Shown here in pieces: positions 48,874 to 57,355 of a stretch of DNA of 64,000 nucleotides. The position numbers and the translations under genes were made by a program. The stretch spans positions 434,001-498,000 of the forward strand of contig JAVJNT010000001.1 in NCBI GenBank assembly GCA_040217175.1, read 5' to 3'. The stretch is from Phycisphaerales bacterium. Lineage in GTDB: Bacteria; Planctomycetota; Phycisphaerae; Phycisphaerales; UBA1924. Under the pieces are notes generated by a model, which worked only from the letters and a program-made list of their open reading frames with translations, made no database searches and was not told the DNA's origin. Every line of letters begins with the position of its first letter. The stretch's first letter is position 1.

Positions 48874-51081
48874 ATGGCGGGCCAGCGCGGGCGTGACATC
48901 GCCTCGACATTCAGCGACCTGTGGTATCGCATCGGCCCGACCACGCCGCGGCTGAGCGCCCACGCCCGCGTCGTGCGCCAGCACTATGGCCCGACCATCG
49001 CCTACATCGTTGAGGACCCAGCCAGCGGCCAGTTCTACCGCATGAGCGAGAGCGCCCACTTCTTCCTGGGCATGCTCGACGGCAAGACGACCGTCGACCA
49101 GGCGTGGGAGGCGTGCAACGACCAGCTCGGCGACGCCGCGCCCACGCAGCGCGAGGTGCTCGATCTGCTGAGCCGGCTGCAGCTCTTCGGACTTGTGCTG
49201 GGCGAGAGCGCCCTCGACGCGGAGATGCTCGAGCAGCGGCTGGCCAAGGCAAGCCGCCAGCGCACGCAGAAGCGCACCGGCCGCTGGATGTTCCCGCACG
49301 TACCCATCGTCAATCCCGAGCCCTGGCTGCGCCGGCACGAGAAGATCTGCCGGGCCCTGTTCAGCCCGGTGGCCGGCGTGAGTTGGGCCATCCTCGTCTC
49401 GGTCGCGCTCGTGCTCGTGTTTGCCAATGCCGACCGCTTCGGTGATGCGCTCAACTCCGTTGCGCAGCTCGCGCCCTCCACGCTGATCACCATCGGTCTG
49501 ATCTTCCTCGGTCTGCGCATCGTCCACGAGCTGGGCCACGCGATGGCATGCAAGGCCTTCGGCGGGCGGAGCACCGAGATCGGCGTCATCCTGATCGCCT
49601 ACGTGCTGCCATTGCCCTACTGCGAAGCCAGCAGCGCCTGGCGGTTCGCACGGGTCTGGCCCCGGGTCTGCGTGTCGCTGGCCGGCGTGCTGGCCGAGAC
49701 GGTGATCGCCGCCGTCTGCGCCATCTACTGGGCCATCGGCAGCGACGCGGTGCTGCAGAGCGTCGCGTACCAGGTCATGCTCGTGTCGGGTGTCAGCACG
49801 TTCGTCTTCAATCTCAACCCGCTGCTTCGCTACGACGGCTACTACATCCTCAGCGACCTGACTGGCACGCCCAACCTCGCGCAGCGTTCCCGCGAGATGC
49901 TGAAGTATCTCATCCAGCGATACCCCTTCGGCCTGAAGGGCGCCCGCGGCCCGGCCATCCGTTCGCTGGGCGAGGGCTGGCTGCTGGCGATCTATGGGCT
50001 CTTGGCAACGCCCTACCGCATCTTCGTTGCCGTCGCGATCCTTTTGGTCATCGCCAGCAAGTACCTGACCTTCGGCGTCGCGCTCGCGGTGGCGATGGGG
50101 GCGATCTGGCTGGTGTACCCCGTGCTCAAGTCCGCTGGCTTCGTGCTCAGCGACCCGAAGCTCGAGGGTCACCGAGGGCGGGCCATCGCGGTCTCGCTCG
50201 CGGCCCTCGCGCTCGTATTCGGACCGATCCTTCTTATCCCGCTCCCGACGCCGACCTATGCGGTCGCGACCGTCGAGCCCGCACGCCTGGACGGCCTCCG
50301 GACCCTGGAAGAGGGCACGCTCGCCGAGCTGCTCGTCGAGCCCGGCGATCGCGTCGAAGAAGGCCAGCTCGTCGCGCGGCTCGAGAACGTTGCCCTGAAG
50401 AGCGAGCTCGAGGCGGCGCTGGCACGGCAGGAGCAGGCGCGCACGCAGTATCGCGCCTCGCTGCAACGACCGCCCGCCGAGCAGGAGGAGTACCGCCAGG
50501 CCATCCGCGTGGTCGATGCCCAGGTGGCTCGGTTGCAGCGGCGGATCGAGCACCTGGACGTCCGTGCACCGGTCGCGGGCGTCGTCTCGCCGATCAGCGG
50601 GCAGACGTCGGCGGACCTGCGCTCGGTGATCGGCAGCTTCGTACCCCGCGGGACCGCCCTGGGCATGGTCGTCAGCGAGGACGACCTGCTGGTCCGCGCG
50701 ATGGTGCCCGACCGCGACCATGCCTTCGTCTTCCGGGGTCAGAGCCAGGAAGACGTGCAAGCCGCCGTCCGCCTTGAGAGCGCGCCGGGGAGAGTGATCC
50801 AGGCCGACGTCCGCCGCGTCGCGGCCCTGGGCTCGAAGGAACTCACCAGCGCCTCGCTCGCGGCCGAGGCGGGCGGCGGCGTCACGACCGACCCGCGTGA
50901 GAGCGAGCGTTCCATCGCGTTGACGCCCAGCTTCGTCGTCGACCTGACCATGCAGCAGGCAACGCCCGCGGCCGCCCCGGGCGTGCGCGCATCCGTGCGG
51001 CTGGAGGGCCCGAGCAGGCCGCTGGGGGCGCGCTGGTGGCGGCGGGCCACGCAGTTCTTCGAAGGACGCTCGTGGTGGTAG
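48874..51081 (+). CDS. PqqD-like / M50 site-2 protease / HlyD fusion protein
   Basis: A 735-residue membrane protein. Residues about 33-115 are PqqD-like (YIVEDPASGQFYRMSESAHFFLGMLDGKTTVDQA). After linker helices, about eight membrane segments follow (from 165 to about 460) holding an M50/S2P active site: HELGH (His218, Glu219, His222) and the third ligand Asp321 in NPLLRYDGYYILSD. From about 470 the protein is a HlyD adaptor (DGLRTLEEGTLAELLVEPGDRVEEGQLVARLENV, hairpin, LDVRAPVAGVVSPISG). All metal ligands are present, so intramembrane proteolysis is possible. It is 9 bp after GAF-HlyD, and the SecA-like gene starts inside its end. Confidence 0.9.
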   Translation: MAGQRGRDIASTFSDLWYRIGPTTPRLSAHARVVRQHYGPTIAYIVEDPASGQFYRMSESAHFFLGMLDGKTTVDQAWEACNDQLGDAAPTQREVLDLLSRLQLFGLVLGESALDAEMLEQRLAKASRQRTQKRTGRWMFPHVPIVNPEPWLRRHEKICRALFSPVAGVSWAILVSVALVLVFANADRFGDALNSVAQLAPSTLITIGLIFLGLRIVHELGHAMACKAFGGRSTEIGVILIAYVLPLPYCEASSAWRFARVWPRVCVSLAGVLAETVIAAVCAIYWAIGSDAVLQSVAYQVMLVSGVSTFVFNLNPLLRYDGYYILSDLTGTPNLAQRSREMLKYLIQRYPFGLKGARGPAIRSLGEGWLLAIYGLLATPYRIFVAVAILLVIASKYLTFGVALAVAMGAIWLVYPVLKSAGFVLSDPKLEGHRGRAIAVSLAALALVFGPILLIPLPTPTYAVATVEPARLDGLRTLEEGTLAELLVEPGDRVEEGQLVARLENVALKSELEAALARQEQARTQYRASLQRPPAEQEEYRQAIRVVDAQVARLQRRIEHLDVRAPVAGVVSPISGQTSADLRSVIGSFVPRGTALGMVVSEDDLLVRAMVPDRDHAFVFRGQSQEDVQAAVRLESAPGRVIQADVRRVAALGSKELTSASLAAEAGGGVTTDPRESERSIALTPSFVVDLTMQQATPAAAPGVRASVRLEGPSRPLGARWWRRATQFFEGRSWW

Positions 51082-53120
51082 GCCAGGCCGCCAGCGGCTC
51101 GGGCGCCGACCGACTGTGGCCCGCGCTCGTGCGCGGCGAGCGGCGTGAAGAACCCCTCGAGGGCCTCGACCGCATCGCCGCCAGCATGCAGGGCCGCGTG
51201 ATCCGTCGGCGCATCTCGGCACAGGAGCGCACGCTCGCCGATGCGATCCTCGAGTCGGCCGCCGCCCTGTCCGACCTGACCGAAGCGGCCCTCGACGAGC
51301 GCGTCGTCGCCATCCGCGAGCACGCCCACCGCGTCGCTCGCCAGAACACCGACCTCAGGAGCGACGCGCTCCGCGAGGCCTACGCCGTGGGCGTCGAGGC
51401 CGTCCGGCGAACCACCGGGCTGACGCTCTACCCCGAGCAGGTCATGGGGGCGCTCGTGCTGCGGGGCGGGGCCGTCGCCGAGATGGCCACCGGCGAGGGC
51501 AAGACGCTCACGGCCATCCTGCCCGCCGCGCTCGCGGGGTGGACGGGCCGGGGCGTGCACGTGGCGACCGTGAACGACTACCTCGCACGGCGAGACGCCG
51601 ACCTCTGCCGCCGCGCCTATGCCAGGCTGGGCCTGCGCGTGGGCGTGCTGCAAGACGGCATGAAGAAGGCCGATCGCCGTGCGCAGTACGACCTGGACAT
51701 CACCTACGGCGCCGACAAGCAGTTCATCTTCGACTTCCTCCGCGACCGGTTGGTCCAGCCGCTGGCCCCCAGCGTGACCTCGAGCGTGCTCGACGTGGTC
51801 ACCAAGGGCGAGCAGGACGACGCGTGGACGGGCGAGGTGGTGCAGCGCGGCCTGCACGCGGCGATCGTCGACGAGGCCGACAGCGTGCTCATCGACGAGG
51901 CCGCCACGCCCGCCATCATCGCCCTGCCCGCCGGCGAGGGCGTGGGCGTCGACGCGGCCGAGCGCTACGCCGCGGGCATCGAGCTCGCCCGCGCCCTCGA
52001 GCCGGGCCAGCACTACGCCGCCGACGTGCGCACGCACCGCGTGAACCTGACCCGGGCCGGCCGCGAGCGGCTGGCCGAGCTCGTGCAGGACCCCGCCCGC
52101 GAGCTGCCGCCCTTCTGGGCCGGTCCGCGCCGGCGCGAGGAGCTCGTCGTCCAGGCGCTCAGCGCCATCGTGCTGCACCGTCGCGACGACGACTACATCG
52201 TCCGCACCAACGACAAGGGCCAGCGCGAGGTCGTCATCGTCGACCGCTCGACCGGCCGCGTGCTCGAGGGCCGTCAGTGGCAGCTCGGCCTGCACCAGGC
52301 CGTCGAGGTCAAGGAAGGCCTCCAGCCCAGCGAGCGCCGCCACACCGCCGCCCGCGTCAGCTACCAGCGGTACTTCGCACGCTACAAGAGCCTCTCGGGC
52401 ATGACCGGCACCGGCTGGGAGGTCGCGCCCGAGCTCTGGCGGACGTACGGCCTGCGCGTCGTCCGCGTGCCCACGCACCGGCCGATCGCCCGCGTTCAGG
52501 AGCGCGACCGCACGTTCACGACCGAGCAGGCCAAGTTCGACGCCGTCGCCGAGCGCACGCGCGAAGCGCACGACGCGGGCCAGCCCGTGCTCGTGGGCAC
52601 GCGCTCGGTCCACGACTCCGAACGCGTCGCGCAGCTCCTGGCCGACCGCGGCCTGGCGTGCAAGGTGCTCAACGCCCGCCACGAGGCCGAGGAGGCGGCG
52701 ATCATCGAAGACGCCGGCAAGGCCGGGGCCATCACCGTGGCGACGAGCATGGCCGGCCGCGGCACCGACATCAAGATCGACGACGACGCCCGCGAGGCCG
52801 GCGGCCTACTCGTGCTGGCGGTCGAGCGCCACCACGAGCGCCGCATCGACCGCCAGCTCTTCGGCCGCAGCGGCCGGCAGGGCGACGTCGGCCGGGCCGT
52901 TGCGTTCGTCAGCCTCGGGGACGAGATGGTCGTGCGCTACGGCCTCGGCCCGCTGCGCTGGCTCGCGCGCGTCGGCCCCGGGCCGCTCGGACGCACGCTC
53001 ACACGCCTGCTCGTCCGCCAGGCCCAGGCCGCCGCCACGCGCCGCTGGATGCTGATCCGCGAGGAGGCCGGCCGGATCGACGCGTGGATCGACCTGGCCT
53101 TCCACCAGCAGAGCCGCTAG
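51072..53120 (+). CDS. truncated SecA-like translocase ATPase (accessory SecA paralogue)
   Basis: I choose GTG 51072 (GAAGGA 5-6 bp upstream; ATG 51036 would start deeper inside the previous gene), giving 682 residues. It has the SecA pattern EQVMGALVLRGGAVAEMATGEGKT (Walker A Lys144), VATVNDYLARRDADLC, ITYGADKQFIFDFLRDRL, VDEADSVLIDEA (DEAD box, about 266-275), a reduced preprotein cross-linking domain, SLSGMTGTGWEVAPELW, TSMAGRGTDIKI and the finger GRSGRQGDVG. After this only about 70 residues remain, so most of the helical wing and the zinc-binding tail of ordinary SecA (about 830-900 residues) is gone. It overlaps the M50 gene by 10 bp. It is probably a dedicated motor for the adjacent membrane proteins, not the housekeeping SecA. 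Confidence 0.9.
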   Translation: MVVGQAASGSGADRLWPALVRGERREEPLEGLDRIAASMQGRVIRRRISAQERTLADAILESAAALSDLTEAALDERVVAIREHAHRVARQNTDLRSDALREAYAVGVEAVRRTTGLTLYPEQVMGALVLRGGAVAEMATGEGKTLTAILPAALAGWTGRGVHVATVNDYLARRDADLCRRAYARLGLRVGVLQDGMKKADRRAQYDLDITYGADKQFIFDFLRDRLVQPLAPSVTSSVLDVVTKGEQDDAWTGEVVQRGLHAAIVDEADSVLIDEAATPAIIALPAGEGVGVDAAERYAAGIELARALEPGQHYAADVRTHRVNLTRAGRERLAELVQDPARELPPFWAGPRRREELVVQALSAIVLHRRDDDYIVRTNDKGQREVVIVDRSTGRVLEGRQWQLGLHQAVEVKEGLQPSERRHTAARVSYQRYFARYKSLSGMTGTGWEVAPELWRTYGLRVVRVPTHRPIARVQERDRTFTTEQAKFDAVAERTREAHDAGQPVLVGTRSVHDSERVAQLLADRGLACKVLNARHEAEEAAIIEDAGKAGAITVATSMAGRGTDIKIDDDAREAGGLLVLAVERHHERRIDRQLFGRSGRQGDVGRAVAFVSLGDEMVVRYGLGPLRWLARVGPGPLGRTLTRLLVRQAQAAATRRWMLIREEAGRIDAWIDLAFHQQSR

Positions 53121-53144
53121 ACGACCGGCGCGATGCTCGCGGGC

Positions 53145-54467
53145 CTACGGGCAGCCCGCGTCGAAGGCGTCCTGGAACGCGAGGAAGTCGAAGAGGGTCA
53201 GCGCGCCGTCGCCGTCGAAGTCGGCGATGGGGTCGCCGGCGTCGAAGGCGTCCTGGAACGCCAGGAAGTCGAAGATGGTCAGCGCGCCGTCGGCGTCCAG
53301 GTCGGCCGGGCACGCGCACCGGTTGAGCAGCACGCCGAAGGTGCCGCTGCGGAAGATGGTCACGGCCAGGTCGGGGTCGCCGTCGCCGTCCAGATCACCG
53401 ACCGCGGCGGACCCGGTCCAGCCGCCCGCGTCGTAGGCCATGCTGCGATCGAAGACGCCGCCGCCATCGTTCAGCAGCGCGGTGACGCCCTGCCCGAGGC
53501 TCAGGTCGCTGTTCGTCACGAGCAGGTCGTGGTCGCCGTCGCGGTCCAGGTCGGCGATCGCCACGGACCGCGACTCCATGCCCGGGCCGTACGAGACGGC
53601 GGGCGCGAACGTGCCGTCGCCGTTGTTGAGCAGCACCATGGTGCCGTCCCTGGAGGTCGTGGCCACGGCCAGGTCGGCGTCGCCATCGTCATCGAGGTCG
53701 CCCATCGCCAGGCCGAAGGGCTCGTGGCCCGCAAAGTAGTTCACCGGGGACGCGAGGGTGCCGTCCCCCCGGTTCAGCAGCACGCTCACGCTGTCGAAGA
53801 GGCGGGTCCGGTTGGCAACCGCCACGTCGGCGTCGCCGTCGCCATCCAGGTCGCCGATGCAAACCGATATGGGGCCCTGTTCCACGGTGGAGCGCACCTC
53901 GGGCGCGAAGGTGGCGTCGCCGTTGTTCATCAGGATGCTGATGTCGTCCCTGCGCGCATTCGTCACGACCAGGTCGCCGTCGCCATCGCCGTCCAGGTCG
54001 CCGATCGCGACGGAAGAGGCCCATTCGCCGGCGTCGTAGAGCACGGCGTCCGCGAAGGCGCCGTCGCCCTCGTTGCGCAGCACGGCCACGGCGTCGAGTC
54101 CCTGGTCGGCGACGGCCAGGTCGTTGTCGCCGTCGCCGTCGAGATCACCGATCGCCACGGACCGGGGCAGCCACTGCGGGCCGTAGCGTGCCTCGGTCGC
54201 GAAGCCGCCCCGGCCGTCGTTGAGCCGCACGCGCACGTCCGGTCCGAAGAAGTCGGACACGACCAGGTCGGCGAGGCCGTCGCCGTCCAGGTCGCCCATC
54301 GCCACGAAGATGGGGTCGTCCCCCGCGGCGTACGTGGCCGGGGGCGCGAAGAGCTGCGCGGGGTCGCAGCCCTGGGCGAGCGCGGGCGCGGCGAGCCCGC
54401 CGGCCAGCGTGAGGCCGCAGCCGGCCGCCACCGCGGCGGCCCTCGCGTGAACATCATCGAGACGCAT
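53145..54467 (-). CDS. secreted seven-bladed FG-GAP/VCBS protein with GC-type dockerin tail
   Basis: From ATG 54467 the product has 440 residues with a leader (ACGLTLAGGLAAPALAQ). It has seven repeats of the calcium-loop type GDLDGDGDxDLxV (for example MGDLDGDGLADLVV, IGDLDGDGDNDLAV, IADLDRDGDHDLLV), each followed by LLNxGDGTF, consistent with one seven-bladed propeller. The last 55 residues are a GC-type dockerin with two loops (DADGALTIFDFLAF, FDGDGALTLFDFLAF) ending DAFDAGCP. It is convergent with the SecA-like gene, 24 bp away. It may be an extracellular adhesion or binding protein and is a possible substrate of the neighbouring export cluster, which is inference only. Confidence 0.88.
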   Translation of the reverse strand: MRLDDVHARAAAVAAGCGLTLAGGLAAPALAQGCDPAQLFAPPATYAAGDDPIFVAMGDLDGDGLADLVVSDFFGPDVRVRLNDGRGGFATEARYGPQWLPRSVAIGDLDGDGDNDLAVADQGLDAVAVLRNEGDGAFADAVLYDAGEWASSVAIGDLDGDGDGDLVVTNARRDDISILMNNGDATFAPEVRSTVEQGPISVCIGDLDGDGDADVAVANRTRLFDSVSVLLNRGDGTLASPVNYFAGHEPFGLAMGDLDDDGDADLAVATTSRDGTMVLLNNGDGTFAPAVSYGPGMESRSVAIADLDRDGDHDLLVTNSDLSLGQGVTALLNDGGGVFDRSMAYDAGGWTGSAAVGDLDGDGDPDLAVTIFRSGTFGVLLNRCACPADLDADGALTIFDFLAFQDAFDAGDPIADFDGDGALTLFDFLAFQDAFDAGCP

Positions 54468-54593
54468 GGTGAGGTCCTCCCCTAGAACGGCGTTCCGCGG
54501 CGCGCCCGATGGGCACGCGTCCGGCGTTGGTACCCAGCCCGCCCCGGCGGGTTGCACGCCCGGCCCGGCCGCGCCCTAGTGGCGTCCGGCCGC

Positions 54594-54740
54594 GTCCCCG
54601 GGTCCTGCGAGCGTGTCCCTTGGCTCTCCGGCCGTCTCCCCGGGCCGTCCGAGCGTCTCCCCGGGCTCTTCGAGCGTGTCCCCGGGCCCTCCGAGAGCCC
54701 GCCCGGAGGGCCCGGGCGCGTCCCCGGGTCTTCCGGGCAC
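54594..54740. repeat. second 21-bp tandem repeat array, 7 units
   Basis: The core GTCCCCGGG or CTCCCCGGG recurs at exact 21-bp steps (54594, 54615, 54636, 54657, 54678, 54699, 54720); the sixth unit is diverged. Typical unit: TCTTCGAGCGTGTCCCCGGGC. It shares period and part of its consensus (TCYTCSRGCGYGTCC) with the array at 33799-34029. It is open on both strands as heptad repeats (plus VSPGxxS), but without credible starts. It fills most of the 54468-54947 gap upstream of a dockerin-tailed FG-GAP gene; the rest of that gap holds nothing I recognise. Confidence 0.75.
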
Positions 54741-54947
54741 GCTCGTTTTCCGGGCCGAGGCCCGCCCACGGGCCGCCAGAGCGGTTTCCCGGGGGCCGGG
54801 AACGTCGGCGGGGCCGGTGATCGAGTGGAGTCGCCCCGCGATCGTGCCGACGTTGGGGGTGCGACCCCGGCCGGCCGATCCGGCGGGGCGCGCCGCCGGC
54901 GCGTGGGCGCCTGTTGAAACTCCGAGCACGGCGAGGCAGCCCCGATC

Positions 54948-55658
54948 ATGGCCAAGAAGCGAGCAACCGTTCCCAGCGGCGACCGGGCCTCGGTCGCCTT
55001 CACCCAGGCGCGTGCCCAGCGGTGGCGCGACCACGCCGCGCTGCTGGGCATCGGCGATGCCGCGGCCGACGCGATGGTCGCCGCGAGCGACGAGGCCGCG
55101 GCCGCCCTCAAGGCCCGCGCCGCCGCCGTGCGCGCGGCCGAGGCGGCGACGGTTGCCTGGCACGCCGCGGCGGCCAGGAACCGGGCGCTGGCCCAGGAGC
55201 TCGTCCGCACGATCCGCTACGCCGCCATCGGCGGCGAGGACCCCGCCGCCGTCTACGCCGCGGCGATGATCGACCCGCCCAGCGACCGGCGCGAGCTGCC
55301 CGAGCCCGCAGTCCCCGAGAAACTCGATATAACATTAGATTCGCAGGGCCGGGCGGTCCTGCGCTTCGACGGCTGCCGCCACGGCGGGACGGTGTGGCGC
55401 ATCGAGCGACGCACCACCGGCGTGGACGGGACGCAGGGCCCGTGGTCGCTCGCCGGCGTCGTGCTCGCCCGCACCTTCGTCGATGGGGCGACGCCCTCGG
55501 GCGTGTCGTCGGTTGCCTACCGCGTGCGGGCCGAGCGGCACAGCGGGGTGAGCGCGTACTCGTCGCCCGCCACGCTGCCGATGGGCGTGCGGCCGGTGCA
55601 GGAGGGCGCCGCCGGCGCGATCGCGCCGGCGGGGAAGTTCAGGAAGCACGCGGGATAG
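54948..55658 (+). CDS. hypothetical protein with Ala-rich helical head and FN3-like tail
   Basis: A 236-residue protein without a signal peptide. Residues about 20-110 are a long, Ala/Arg-rich helical stretch (AAAALKARAAAVRAAEAATVAWHAAAARNRALAQELVRTIRYAAI), probably coiled coil. Residues about 125-215 look like one fibronectin type III domain (LDITLDSQGRAVLRFDG, GGTVWRIERRTTG, AYRVRAERHSGVSAYSSPATLP). Related hypothetical proteins occur in planctomycetes. An AT-rich 20-bp patch near 55326-55345 stands out within the GC-rich frame. Function unknown. Confidence 0.75.
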   Translation: MAKKRATVPSGDRASVAFTQARAQRWRDHAALLGIGDAAADAMVAASDEAAAALKARAAAVRAAEAATVAWHAAAARNRALAQELVRTIRYAAIGGEDPAAVYAAAMIDPPSDRRELPEPAVPEKLDITLDSQGRAVLRFDGCRHGGTVWRIERRTTGVDGTQGPWSLAGVVLARTFVDGATPSGVSSVAYRVRAERHSGVSAYSSPATLPMGVRPVQEGAAGAIAPAGKFRKHAG

Positions 55659-55682
55659 CGCGACGCGAGCGCCGGGCGCGGG

Positions 55683-57167
55683 CTACCAGTGCTGCGCCAG
55701 CCGCGCCAGCAGGCGGGCGCTGAAGCCCGTCGGGCCCTTGACGTACGGCCCCTCGTCGCCGTCGACCGCGTGCGTGCCGGCGATGTCGAGGTGGCACCAC
55801 GGGATCTTCTCGTCGACGAAGTAGCTGAGGAAGGCGGCGCCCTGGATGGGGTGGGCCTTGCGGTTGGGGTTGCTGTTGATGATGTCGGCGATGGGGCTCT
55901 TCATCATGTCCTTGTACTCCTTGTGCAAGGGCAGACGCCAGACGCGCTCGCCGCTGGCGTCGCTGGCGGCCTGCACCTTATCGCGGAGCTTGTCATCATC
56001 GCACCAGAGGCCCGCGAACGTGGAGCCCAGCGCGACGACGACGCCGCCGGTCAGCGTGGCCACGTCGACGATGGCGGCGGGCTTCTCCTTGTCGCACGCA
56101 TAGCACAGGCCGTCGGCCAGGACCAATCGACCCTCGGCGTCGGTGTTGGTCACTTCGACCGTAACGCCGTTGCGGAAGGTCAGCACGTCGTCGGGGCGGT
56201 AGGCCTCGTCGCTGATGGCGTTCTCGGCCGAGCACAGCAGCGCGACGACGGGGACCTTCGGCTTGATGGTCTTGGCGATGGCGAGCATCGCGCCCATGAC
56301 GCCGCAGCCGCCGTCCTTGTCGCGCTTCATGCCGACCATGCCGCCGCCGACCTTGATGGACAGGCCGCCCGAGTCGTAGGTCATGGTCTTGCCGACGAGC
56401 ACGATCGGCTTGGCGGTCTTGCTCGCCTTGGCCGGGCGGTACTCGATGCGGATCAGGTGCGGCTCGTTCTCGCTGGCCTTGCCGACGTTGATGAGCCCCT
56501 CCATCTTCTCGCGCTTGAGGGCGTCGCCCTTGAGCGCCGTCACCTTCAGGCCGTGCTTGCTCAGCTTCTTGGCCTCGGCGAACATCCACGCGGGCGTGGC
56601 GACGTTGGGCGGCGTCTGGCTCAGCGTGCGGGCGAAGTTGGCGCCTTCGGCCAGCCCGAGGCCGAGCTGGAGGGCCTTGGTGCGCGCGGCCTTGGACTCG
56701 ATGATCGCGAGCTTCGGCTTGGCGCTCGAGGGGTTCGCCGTGCCGCGGAAGGTCTCGCAACGCCAGCTCAAGAGGCCCAGGCTCTCGCCGACGGCGGCCA
56801 TCGCGTCGCCCTCGTCCATCTTGGCGGCGGTCAAGGCATCGTCGAGCTCGAACCGAACGCTGGTCGCCTTGGTGGCTGAGAGCTGGCGTCCCGCGGCGGC
56901 CACGGCGTTGCGGATCGTGTCGGCCGTCAGCGTCGTGGCGTCGCCCAGCCCGAGCAGCAGCACCCGACCGGCCGGCTTGCCGCCTCCGGGAAAGGCCTGC
57001 GCGATCGAGCCCGCCTCGCCCGTCGACTCGGCACGCTTCGCCGCGGCCGCCAGCGACCCGTCGGCGTCCAGCTTCTTGGCGGCCGGGCCGAGGCCCTTGC
57101 CCTTGAGCACGCCCACGACGATCGCCTGGGGCTGGCCGGTCTTCTTCACGGTGATCGCGTCGAACAT
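55683..57167 (-). CDS. pepA: leucyl aminopeptidase (M17 family)
   Basis: From ATG 57167 the product has 494 residues, normal for the family. The C-terminal catalytic domain has the metal and active-site motifs VGKTMTYDSGGLSIK (Lys and Asp ligands), MKRDKDGGCGVMGAM, the signature NTDAEGRLVLADGL and the later ATLTGGVVVALG. The N-terminal domain (1-190) is less conserved, as usual. It removes N-terminal residues from cytosolic peptides as a hexamer with two metals per subunit. It is a single-gene unit. The following 188 bp up to 57355 holds only the hairpin at 57252-57287. Confidence 0.94.
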   Translation of the reverse strand: MFDAITVKKTGQPQAIVVGVLKGKGLGPAAKKLDADGSLAAAAKRAESTGEAGSIAQAFPGGGKPAGRVLLLGLGDATTLTADTIRNAVAAAGRQLSATKATSVRFELDDALTAAKMDEGDAMAAVGESLGLLSWRCETFRGTANPSSAKPKLAIIESKAARTKALQLGLGLAEGANFARTLSQTPPNVATPAWMFAEAKKLSKHGLKVTALKGDALKREKMEGLINVGKASENEPHLIRIEYRPAKASKTAKPIVLVGKTMTYDSGGLSIKVGGGMVGMKRDKDGGCGVMGAMLAIAKTIKPKVPVVALLCSAENAISDEAYRPDDVLTFRNGVTVEVTNTDAEGRLVLADGLCYACDKEKPAAIVDVATLTGGVVVALGSTFAGLWCDDDKLRDKVQAASDASGERVWRLPLHKEYKDMMKSPIADIINSNPNRKAHPIQGAAFLSYFVDEKIPWCHLDIAGTHAVDGDEGPYVKGPTGFSARLLARLAQHW

Positions 57168-57251
57168 GGTCGTGGGCTCCTCTCTGCCGACGGTGCTGCT
57201 GATGCCTGGAAAGGGCCGGAGTGTAGGGAGCACGCCCGGCGCATACGCAAA

Positions 57252-57287
57252 GCGGGCGTGCGGTCCACGGAGGAACCGCACGCCCGC
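57252..57287 (-). terminator. probable terminator of the dockerin-tailed gene at 57356
   Basis: A perfect 13-bp stem GCGGGCGTGCGGT (57252-57264) / ACCGCACGCCCGC (57275-57287) with a 10-nt loop. On the minus strand it is followed by TTTGCG. It lies about 70 bp beyond the stop of the gene at 57356 and before the leucyl aminopeptidase gene. Confidence 0.7.
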
Positions 57288-57355
57288 ACCCGAGAAAGGA
57301 AGCTCGTCAGGACTTCTCCGCGCTCGGCCGAGCCGAGCTCGATCCACGAAATCGC

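Noticed and set aside
47854-51222. 1122-residue open frame on the minus strand across the GAF-HlyD and M50-HlyD genes
   Set aside because: It is antisense to two clearly homologous genes, has an odd composition rich in Arg, Gly, Asp and Gln, and shows no domain or leader.
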